This document shows positions 1-5,613 of a stretch of 9,458 nt of DNA, piece by piece. A program made the translations under genes and the position numbers. The DNA comes from Clostridiales bacterium (lineage in GTDB: Bacteria > Bacillota_A > Clostridia > Lachnospirales > Bianqueaceae), in NCBI GenBank assembly GCA_019423265.1, contig JAHZBS010000085.1, positions 1 through 9,458 of the forward strand, given 5' to 3'. Positions within the stretch are counted from its first letter, which is position 1, and each line of letters starts with the position of its first letter. The notes under the pieces were generated by a model that saw nothing but the letters and a program-made list of their open reading frames with translations, was not told the DNA's origin and did no database searches.

Positions 1-1
1 A

Positions 2-358
2 GGGCTGAGCGTCTATACGCTCCGGTATTATGATAAAGAGGGGCTATTGCCCTTTGTCCAGCGAACCGAGAGGGGAAATCGCGCCTTCACGGATGAAGAT
101 TTAGAATGGATCGGACTGATCAACTGCTTAAAAGGCACGGGAATGTCGGTGAAGCAGATCCGGGATTTCATCGCTCTCTGCATACGGGGCGATGAAACGC
201 TGGAGGAGCGCCGGCAGCTTTTTGTTGAGCAGAGAGAGCGGGTTTTAGAGCAGATTGAGGTGATGCGGCAGCATCTAGAAAGGGTAGAACACAAAATCCA
301 TTTCTACGAGCAAGCATGTGCCGATTATGAGAGACGGCTCAAAGAGAAGAAGGCGTAG
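2..358 (+). CDS. MerR-family transcriptional regulator, AdhR/NmlR-like (5' end cut by window)
   Basis: DNA-binding regulator of the MerR family, missing roughly its first ten residues at the window edge; 118 residues are visible. The open frame runs from base 2 without a start codon, and the TTG at 47 is internal. The visible N-terminus carries the winged-helix hallmark TLRYYDKEGLLP (fragment residues 6-17), then an AFTDEDLEWI segment and a C-terminal stretch (about 56-110) rich in Glu, Arg and Leu that should form the dimerising coiled coil. A Cys at fragment residue 42 (codon 125-127, in LINCLKGTGMS) sits where the aldehyde-responsive regulators AdhR and NmlR carry their functional cysteine. 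There is no C-terminal metal-binding cysteine cluster, arguing against metal sensing. The gene ends 11 nt before the phosphatase gene and heads an operon with an alcohol dehydrogenase. The family call is secure; the aldehyde-sensing role is inferred. Confidence 0.9.
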   Translation, partial: GLSVYTLRYYDKEGLLPFVQRTERGNRAFTDEDLEWIGLINCLKGTGMSVKQIRDFIALCIRGDETLEERRQLFVEQRERVLEQIEVMRQHLERVEHKIHFYEQACADYERRLKEKKA

Positions 359-369
359 GAGGATATCGT

Positions 370-1170
370 ATGATACAAAAGGAATTGGCGCTGAAAGTCA
401 CAGACATCGTCAGGCAGGCGGGAACCAGGATGCGCCAGGAGTGCAGCGTGCAGATCCGCACAAAAGAGGGACATGCTAATTTTGTCACCGATATAGACGT
501 AAGCATTCAGAACGAGCTGCTGGAGAAATTGCAGAATGTGCTGCCCGGCGCGGCCTTTATCGCAGAGGAAAAAGACAATAGGGTGCCGGGAGGGCTCACC
601 TGGATTATAGACCCCATCGACGGCACCCAGAATTTTATCAACGGCTATCAACATTCCGCCATATCCGTGGCCCTCGTGTCGGAGGGGGAGGGATGCCTTG
701 GCGTTGTGTATGACCCGTACCTACAGGAAATGTTCTGGGCGGTCCGAGGGGGAGGGGCGTTCATCAACGACCGCCCCATACAAGTGTCGGAGCGGCCGCT
801 GGAGCAGGGGCTCGTCATCTTGGGAACCTCGCCCTACCGGAGGGATCTGGCGAAGCAAACCTTTAGCGCGGCGGAGGCCATCTTCCAGAGATGCGGCGAT
901 ATACGGCGCTCCGGCTCTGCCGCGCTGGATCTTAGCTATCTCGCCGCCGGCCGCTGCGAAGGTTTTTTCGAAATGGTGCTCTCGCCGTGGGATTATGCGG
1001 CGGCATCCGTGCTGATTCGGGAAGCCGGTGGGACGATTGACGCCATCGCGCCAGATGCGTGGGGATATGACAAGCCCATCGGCATTGTAGCCGGAAATCA
1101 AAAATCATTTCAAGCGCTCAAGCATATGGTGGATGTACACAAGCAGGAGGAGAACGATGGAAAATTTTGA
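370..1170 (+). CDS. Inositol monophosphatase family protein
   Basis: Mg2+-dependent phosphomonoesterase of the IMPase/SuhB fold, 266 residues, the usual length for the family, expected in the cytoplasm. Metal-site motifs are intact: AEE at 65-67 (E66 as ligand), WIIDPIDGTQNF at 78-89 (D81 and D84 as ligands, T86 in the catalytic motif), and SPWDYAAAS at 205-213 (D208) followed by the EAGG turn at 218-221. The ATG at 370 follows an AGGAGG at 357-362 that overlaps the stop of the regulator gene. The 3' end overlaps the next gene by 14 nt, so translation is probably coupled. Family members hydrolyse myo-inositol phosphates, but others act on fructose-1,6-bisphosphate, NADP or 3'-phosphoadenosine 5'-phosphate; sequence alone does not choose the substrate. 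Its position between an AdhR-like regulator and an alcohol dehydrogenase is unusual and hints at a sugar- or polyol-phosphate substrate, which is inference. Confidence 0.93.
   Translation: MIQKELALKVTDIVRQAGTRMRQECSVQIRTKEGHANFVTDIDVSIQNELLEKLQNVLPGAAFIAEEKDNRVPGGLTWIIDPIDGTQNFINGYQHSAISVALVSEGEGCLGVVYDPYLQEMFWAVRGGGAFINDRPIQVSERPLEQGLVILGTSPYRRDLAKQTFSAAEAIFQRCGDIRRSGSAALDLSYLAAGRCEGFFEMVLSPWDYAAASVLIREAGGTIDAIAPDAWGYDKPIGIVAGNQKSFQALKHMVDVHKQEENDGKF
1145..1150 (+). promoter_or_regulatory. Ribosome binding site that fixes the alcohol dehydrogenase start
   Basis: A perfect AGGAGG lies 6 nt before the ATG at 1157. It falls inside the reading frame that would begin at the upstream in-frame ATG at 1133, which has no comparable site. 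It also lies within the 3' end of the phosphatase gene, consistent with coupled translation. Confidence 0.8.
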
Positions 1171-2338
1171 ATTTTACACGCCGACCAAGATCTATTTTGG
1201 CCGGGATACGCACAAAAAAGTGGGAGAGATCATCGCAGGCTACGGGTTTCATAAGATTCTGCTGCACTATGGAGGCGGAAGCATTCACAGAAGCGGGCTG
1301 TACAGCGCGATTGTGGCGTCGCTGCGGGAGCATAACATAGAATGGGTGGAACTGGGCGGCGTTACCCCAAATCCGAAGCTATCCCTGGCCAAGCAGGGAA
1401 TGGAACTCTGCCGGACAGAAAACGTCGAATTCATCTTAGCGGCCGGCGGCGGGAGCGTTTTAGACTCCGCAAAATGTATCGCGGACGGCGTTGCCAATCC
1501 GGGGGTGGAGACGTGGGAATTCTTTGAAAAAAAGAAGGAGCCCCAGGGTGCGCTCCCTGTGGGCTCCATTTTGACCCTGGCCGCCTCCGGAAGTGAGATG
1601 AGCGCGTCCTGCGTCATCACCAACGAGGAGGGGGGCCTCAAGCGAGGCTTTAATTCCCCCTATCACCGCCCCCTCTTTTCCATTCTCAATCCCGAGCTTA
1701 CCTATACAGTGGATCCATTCCAGACAGGGTGCGGCATCGTCGATATCATGATGCACACCATGGAGCGCTACTTTACCCTGTCGGATCATGTGGATCTGAC
1801 GGACCGTCTAGCGGAAGGCCTTCTAAAATCCGTGATTGCGGCGGGTAAAAAAGCGATGAGCGATCCCTGCGACTACGAGGCCAGAGCGACCCTGATGTGG
1901 GCGGGCAGTCTGTCCCACAATGATGTGACCGGGGCAGGCCGGCAGGTTTTCATGGGCGTCCATCAAATGGAGCACGAGCTGTCAGGCATGTATGATTTTG
2001 TTGCGCACGGCGCAGGTCTGTCCGTCCTATTTCCGGCCTGGGCTAAATACCAGTATCCCTACGCCACCCAGCGGTTCTGCCAGTTTGCCGTGCGGGTCTG
2101 GAACCTGGAGATGGACTATGAACACCCGGAGGAAACGGCGAAAGCAGGCATTGCAGCCACGGAAGCATTTTTCGCCTCCCTTGGAATGCCAGTCCGGCTG
2201 AAAGAATTGGGAATTGGCGCGGAGAAGCTAGACGAGATGGCAGAAAAATGTACATTCTTTGGCAAGCGCACCCTGCCAGACTATAGGCCCATGGGAAAGG
2301 CCGAGATTTTGGAGATCTATCGGCTGGCGCTGGGCTAA
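1157..2338 (+). CDS. Iron-containing alcohol/aldehyde dehydrogenase (YqhD/butanol dehydrogenase type)
   Basis: NAD(P)H-dependent group III alcohol dehydrogenase, 393 residues from the chosen start, normal for the family; cytoplasmic. The N-terminal Rossmann-like domain shows the dinucleotide loop YGGGSIHRSG (38-47) and the pyrophosphate loop GGGSVLDSAK (97-106). The helical C-terminal domain has the metal ligands in GCGIVDIMMHTMERYF (D196, H200) and in GVHQMEHELSG and VAHGAG (H269 and H284, with H273 the conserved extra histidine). These proteins chiefly reduce aldehydes such as butyraldehyde, glyoxal derivatives or lipid-derived aldehydes to alcohols. The start at 1157 is preferred to an ATG at 1133 because AGGAGG lies 6 nt before it and the protein then begins MENFEFYTPTKI, typical of the family. 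It is the last gene of the regulator-phosphatase-dehydrogenase operon. An AdhR-like regulator in the same operon suggests carbonyl detoxification or fermentative aldehyde reduction; the physiological substrate is not determinable. Confidence 0.94.
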   Translation: MENFEFYTPTKIYFGRDTHKKVGEIIAGYGFHKILLHYGGGSIHRSGLYSAIVASLREHNIEWVELGGVTPNPKLSLAKQGMELCRTENVEFILAAGGGSVLDSAKCIADGVANPGVETWEFFEKKKEPQGALPVGSILTLAASGSEMSASCVITNEEGGLKRGFNSPYHRPLFSILNPELTYTVDPFQTGCGIVDIMMHTMERYFTLSDHVDLTDRLAEGLLKSVIAAGKKAMSDPCDYEARATLMWAGSLSHNDVTGAGRQVFMGVHQMEHELSGMYDFVAHGAGLSVLFPAWAKYQYPYATQRFCQFAVRVWNLEMDYEHPEETAKAGIAATEAFFASLGMPVRLKELGIGAEKLDEMAEKCTFFGKRTLPDYRPMGKAEILEIYRLALG

Positions 2339-2351
2339 AACAGAGATCCCA

Positions 2352-3269
2352 TTATTTCCCAGGAAATGAGAGCAGCCCGTGCTCCGCATCCACAAGAACC
2401 TGAGCCCCGAGAGGCAGACAGAGAGAGGGCATACAGTGTCCGCACACAAGGTTTTCCAGTGTGGGCTTTCCCTCGGGGACAAGAAGCTCCTGAAAGATTT
2501 GGCCGAGGGGAAGGGAAGATTCAGGGGCGGGGGAATCGCAATCGGTCCATTCGCCTAGCAAAATCCCAGCGCAATCCTTGAGCTTTCCCGCGTTTCGCAG
2601 CTGGACCAACATCCGGTCAATCTGGTAGGGCTTTTCCCCGATATCTTCCAAAAATAGAATTTTCCCCCGGGTATCGATCTCATAGGGAGTTCCCAGGGAA
2701 GAAGCGACAAGGGTAAGATTACCGCCGGTCAGCTCACCTTTCGCCCGTCCGGATACCAGGGGCAGGAAGGGGATGTCCGGCGGATTTTCAATTGCGCCTT
2801 CACAGACACCTGCCATGCAGTTCAAGAGCTGGCGGCGCGTGTAAGGATCCAGGCCCTTGTGTACAATGGTGGACGGCATGGGAATATGGTAGGTCATGAG
2901 CTGGCAAAACTGATTTAGACAGATGTGGAGGGCGGTTATATCGCTAAAGCCTCCGAAAAACTTAGGGTGTGGCCGTATACGGTCGAAATCCAGGAGAGAT
3001 AGGAGGCGGGATGCGCCGTAGCCGCCTCGAATACAAAAAATTCCATCGATGGCCGGGTCCAAAAATGCCTCCATCAAATCCTTTGCGCGTGTACTGTCGT
3101 CGCCGGCCAGATAGCCGTGGCGGAGATGGACGCTGGGATACAGTACGGGGACGAGGCCCAATTCTTCCAACACACGGGAGCATTGTTCTGGCTCACCGGG
3201 GGCCACGGGGCCGGAGGGAGCGATGAGAGCAGCGTGAGAACCTTTTTGCAGTGGTCTTGGCTTTACCAT
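2352..3269 (-). CDS. LD-carboxypeptidase (peptidase S66), muramoyltetrapeptide carboxypeptidase
   Basis: Serine peptidase that removes the terminal D-alanine from the L-centre of tetrapeptide stems, used in peptidoglycan recycling or remodelling. It has 305 residues, the usual length. The N-terminal domain has the RGGYGASRLL strand-loop (81-90) and the nucleophile motif GFSDIT (S109; most homologues have GYSDIT). The C-terminal domain supplies the rest of the Ser-Glu-His triad: E208 in LFLEDIGEKPYQIDRML and H278 in the CGHC turn. There is no signal peptide, so cytoplasmic action is likely, as for LdcA. CACCTC at 3276-3281 reads GAGGTG on the coding strand and precedes the ATG by 6 nt. It is the second gene after degV with 24 nt between them, so the pair is probably one transcript. 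It converges on the alcohol dehydrogenase gene, with only 13 nt between the two stops and no recognisable terminator. Confidence 0.94.
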   Translation of the reverse strand: MVKPRPLQKGSHAALIAPSGPVAPGEPEQCSRVLEELGLVPVLYPSVHLRHGYLAGDDSTRAKDLMEAFLDPAIDGIFCIRGGYGASRLLSLLDFDRIRPHPKFFGGFSDITALHICLNQFCQLMTYHIPMPSTIVHKGLDPYTRRQLLNCMAGVCEGAIENPPDIPFLPLVSGRAKGELTGGNLTLVASSLGTPYEIDTRGKILFLEDIGEKPYQIDRMLVQLRNAGKLKDCAGILLGEWTDCDSPAPESSLPLGQIFQELLVPEGKPTLENLVCGHCMPSLCLPLGAQVLVDAEHGLLSFPGK

Positions 3270-3293
3270 AGAGCACCTCAGTTTTTTGTATTA

Positions 3294-4172
3294 CTATATG
3301 GTCTCAAACTTGCGAATATAACAAATTCCCAGGGCGGAAGGGCCCGTATATGTCCCGATGGTCACGCCGGTAGGCAGGCATGGAACGTCCACCGGGCGTC
3401 CCAACAGAGATTCCAGTTGATCGAGAATGATGGCGCCATCCTCATGGCAGGTCCCCACCTCGACGCCAAAGCGGTAGGAGTCGTAATCCTCAGAGGGAAC
3501 GTCGTCCTGAAACATTTCGAGAATTTTTTGCATGGCTTTCTTTCGCCCCCGCGCTTTTCCAAAGGGGATCAGCTCGCCGTCTTTCAACACGATCAGCGGT
3601 TGGATGTTCAGAACAGAGCCGGCGATGGCGCTCACCTTGCCGATTCGGCCGCCCTTCTGGAGATACTCCAGCGTATCCAAGGTGAATTGAATCCGCGCGG
3701 TGTCCTTAAGAATTGCCAGCTTGTCCATAATGGAGTCCACTGACAGGCCAGCGTCCCGCATCCGGCAGGCCTCTAATACCAACAGTCCCTGGGCTCCGGT
3801 GGCGAGGCGTGAGTTGAGAACTTCCACCCGTGTACCGGGGTATTTTTCACAGGTCATGGTAGCCGCGTTGAAGGCCGACTGCGCGGAACCGGAGAAAGCG
3901 TCGGTGATGCAAATGCATATGACATCGTATCCCGCTTCAATGCTGTCGGAAAAGGCGCGGCTGTAGTCTTCGATGGTCGGCACGGAAGTCTTTGGAAAAA
4001 CCCCGCCGGTAAACTGTTTAAAAAAATCATCTCGCGATAATTCCACACCCTCCTTTTGGTAATGGACTTTATCAAAGGAAATATAAAATGGGATGACTTG
4101 TATCTGCTGAGCTTGAATTTCGTCTTCCGGTAAGTCACAGGAACTATCTGACAGAATCCGTATTGGACGCAT
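3294..4172 (-). CDS. DegV family protein (FakB-like fatty-acid-binding protein)
   Basis: Lipid-binding protein of the DegV/FakB family, 292 residues, complete. FakB proteins present a fatty acid to the kinase FakA, so that exogenous fatty acids become acyl-phosphate for phospholipid synthesis. Seen here: SDSSCDLP (8-15), KTSVPTIEDY (61-70, T62 being the conserved threonine), ITDAFSGSAQSA (89-100, S94), the long conserved DTLEYLQKGGRIG (166-178, R176), NIQPLI (189-194), and a C-terminal TIGTYTGPSALG (271-282). In typical members the last motif is G-x-H-x-G-P-G and its His contacts the fatty-acid carboxylate; here that position is Tyr275 and the following glycine is Ser279. AGGAGG lies just before the ATG. 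It is the first gene of an operon with the LD-carboxypeptidase and is driven by a promoter at 4223-4251. The family call is secure; the ligand is uncertain because of the altered pocket residue. No fakA is in the window. Confidence 0.93.
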   Translation of the reverse strand: MRPIRILSDSSCDLPEDEIQAQQIQVIPFYISFDKVHYQKEGVELSRDDFFKQFTGGVFPKTSVPTIEDYSRAFSDSIEAGYDVICICITDAFSGSAQSAFNAATMTCEKYPGTRVEVLNSRLATGAQGLLVLEACRMRDAGLSVDSIMDKLAILKDTARIQFTLDTLEYLQKGGRIGKVSAIAGSVLNIQPLIVLKDGELIPFGKARGRKKAMQKILEMFQDDVPSEDYDSYRFGVEVGTCHEDGAIILDQLESLLGRPVDVPCLPTGVTIGTYTGPSALGICYIRKFETI

Positions 4173-4222
4173 AAAATCCTCCTTTAGTGTGGTTAATCTG
4201 CTCGAAAAAAGATATAAAAGAT

Positions 4223-4251
4223 ATTATATATGATTTTGCAGCAAACTACAA
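4223..4251 (-). promoter_or_regulatory. Sigma-A type promoter for degV-ldcA operon
   Basis: On the minus strand a -35 TTGTAG (plus-strand 4246-4251) and a perfect -10 TATAAT (4223-4228) are separated by exactly 17 nt. The predicted start near 4216 gives a leader of about 43 nt that holds the AGGAGG of degV. The spacer contains an 11-nt dyad, TTTGCAGCAAA (4235-4245), that could be an operator; that is speculative. Confidence 0.75.
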
Positions 4252-4267
4252 GTTTTTTGCATATTTT

Positions 4268-4297
4268 TTTACAAATGGCAGATTCTAACGATACAAT
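4268..4297 (+). promoter_or_regulatory. Probable sigma-A type promoter for the first D-Ala-D-Ala carboxypeptidase
   Basis: TTTACA (4268-4273) and TACAAT (4292-4297) are spaced by 18 nt, each one base from consensus, about 25 nt before an AGGAGGT ribosome binding site (4308-4314). The start codon at 4324 follows 9 nt later. The whole 151-bp divergent spacer (4173-4323) is clearly AT-rich compared with the flanking genes. A second, overlapping forespore-sigma-like element is described under findings. Confidence 0.6.
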
Positions 4298-4323
4298 ACA
4301 AGTGTTTAGGAGGTAGTATCACC

Positions 4324-5493
4324 ATGAGAAAACCCATAGTTCTCCTGCTCTGCACGTGCCTGCTCCTTTCCCTTTGGACCCCGGCCGGGACAGTCGAAGC
4401 GGAGACTTCTCTAAATATTTCTGCCCCATCAGCTGTCTTGATGGAGCCATCTACGGGACAAGTCCTCTACGAGAGCAATAGCCACGAAGCGCTGCGCCCC
4501 GCCAGCGTCACAAAAGTCATGACCATTCTGCTGGCCTATGAGGCGGTGCGGGATGGAAAAGCCAAGATGGAGGATATGGTGACCGTCAGCGAAAATGCAG
4601 CCGGATACGGTGGCTCTACGATTTTGCTGGAGGCGGGGGAATCCATCGCACTCAGCAATCTGATCAAAGGAATGTGCGTCGCGTCGGGGAATGACGCCGC
4701 CATTGCGACGGCGGAGTATATCGGTGGAAGTCAGGAGGGCTTTGTCGAAATGATGAACGCTCGCGCCAAGGAGCTGGGGATGAATGACACACATTTTGTC
4801 AATCCCTGCGGTCTGGACGCTGACGGCCATGTGACAAGCGCCTATGATATTGCACTCATGTCGAGAGAGCTGATCAATAACTTCCCAGAGGTATTCGAGT
4901 TTACGACCATATGGCATGAGATGATGCCCCATCAGTGGAAAAAGGGAGCTGGCGAGACCGATATGGTCAACACCAACAAGCTCATCCAGAGCTACGAGGG
5001 AATGAACGGTTTAAAGACGGGATTTACCCGGCTAGCCAAATATTCCATCTCCGCAACGGCAAAGCGCGGCGACCTGCAATTGATCGCAGTGGTCATGGGG
5101 GCGGAGACAAAGGATCAGCGCTCCGCCGACGTATGTACGCTTTTGGACTATGGATTTGGCGGGTACGGCTTTTTTAAAGTGGAGACCGATGGCAATGAGG
5201 CGGGAACCGTTCCCGTCCGCGGCGGCGATGCGGATGAAGTCGTGGCGCTCGTCCAGGGAAATGTCCAAATGCTTACGGAAAAGAGCAATCCCATTAATTC
5301 TGACAGCCTGACGAAAGAAGTCCAATTGAAGGATGGCATCGAGGCGCCTGTGAAAGCGGGGGATGCCCTAGGGGAAATCGTGTATTCCCTGGATGGGAAG
5401 GAGGTCGCCAGACTTCCCTTAGTCGCGGCAGCGGATGTGCAGAAGATGGATTTTACCCGAATTCTCCAGAAACTTTTAGCCAAATGGATGTAA
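4324..5493 (+). CDS. Secreted D-alanyl-D-alanine carboxypeptidase (peptidase S11, PBP5-like), copy 1
   Basis: Penicillin-binding serine DD-carboxypeptidase that removes the last D-alanine of peptidoglycan pentapeptides and so limits cross-linking. It has 389 residues, normal for PBP5/DacF proteins. The N-terminus is a signal peptide: MRK, a Leu/Cys-rich hydrophobic stretch about 5-17, and a likely cleavage after VEA (residue 26). The three active-site motifs are intact: SVTK (S61 nucleophile, K64), SGN (121-123) and KTG (231-233). A PBP5 C-terminal beta domain follows, about 285-370, and the last residues, TRILQKLLAKWM, form a short amphipathic helix that should anchor it to the outer face of the membrane. 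The gene has its own promoter and an intrinsic terminator, so it is probably monocistronic. In B. subtilis this family includes DacA (vegetative), DacF and DacB (sporulation); which one this matches cannot be decided from sequence alone, and no spoIIA genes follow as they do after dacF. Confidence 0.95.
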   Translation: MRKPIVLLLCTCLLLSLWTPAGTVEAETSLNISAPSAVLMEPSTGQVLYESNSHEALRPASVTKVMTILLAYEAVRDGKAKMEDMVTVSENAAGYGGSTILLEAGESIALSNLIKGMCVASGNDAAIATAEYIGGSQEGFVEMMNARAKELGMNDTHFVNPCGLDADGHVTSAYDIALMSRELINNFPEVFEFTTIWHEMMPHQWKKGAGETDMVNTNKLIQSYEGMNGLKTGFTRLAKYSISATAKRGDLQLIAVVMGAETKDQRSADVCTLLDYGFGGYGFFKVETDGNEAGTVPVRGGDADEVVALVQGNVQMLTEKSNPINSDSLTKEVQLKDGIEAPVKAGDALGEIVYSLDGKEVARLPLVAAADVQKMDFTRILQKLLAKWM

Positions 5494-5505
5494 GGCCATA
5501 GAGAG

Positions 5506-5543
5506 AAAGCAGAGATAATGATTAAATTATTTCTGCTTTTTTC
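5506..5543 (+). terminator. Intrinsic terminator after D-Ala-D-Ala carboxypeptidase copy 1
   Basis: A 14-bp stem (AAAGCAGAGATAAT at 5506-5519 with ATTATTTCTGCTTT at 5526-5539, one G-T wobble) closes a 6-nt loop. A run of six T (5537-5542) overlaps the last stem bases. It lies 12 nt after the stop codon. The stem is AT-rich at its top but fully paired. It separates this gene from the scpA operon. Confidence 0.88.
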
Positions 5544-5572
5544 TTGCATTTTCGGGATGGAACTTGTACAAT
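5544..5572 (+). promoter_or_regulatory. Sigma-A type promoter for scpA operon
   Basis: TTGCAT (5544-5549) and TACAAT (5567-5572) are separated by 17 nt. The -35 begins one base after the terminator T-run, so the two elements abut. The expected start near 5579 leaves a leader of about 35 nt carrying GGGAGGGAG (5601-5609), the ribosome binding site of scpA. Confidence 0.75.
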
Positions 5573-5613
5573 AAAGGATAGTGTCGATTGTGAAGGAGAA
5601 GGGAGGGAGCTAA

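Noticed and set aside
1133..1156. Upstream in-frame ATG for the alcohol dehydrogenase
   Set aside because: It has no ribosome binding site, and the extra eight residues would be encoded over the AGGAGG that serves ATG 1157.
2330..2362. CTGGG / CCCAG inverted repeat as a terminator between convergent genes
   Set aside because: The arms are only 5 bp, the loop is 23 nt, and there is no T-run on either strand.
2370..2384. Hairpin GAGCA-GCCCG-TGCTC downstream of the dehydrogenase
   Set aside because: It lies inside the LD-carboxypeptidase coding region, has a short stem and lacks a T-run.
3117..3743. A 208-codon open frame on the + strand
   Set aside because: It is antisense across the boundary of two well-conserved minus-strand genes (LD-carboxypeptidase and DegV), has no family-like motif and no proper ribosome binding site.
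4259..4265. GCATATT as a sigma-E -35 element
   Set aside because: The matching -10-like GATACAAT (4290-4297) is 24 nt away, far from the 14-15 nt required.
4429..4932. A 167-codon open frame on the - strand
   Set aside because: It is the reverse complement of the catalytic domain of the first carboxypeptidase and shows no recognisable domain.
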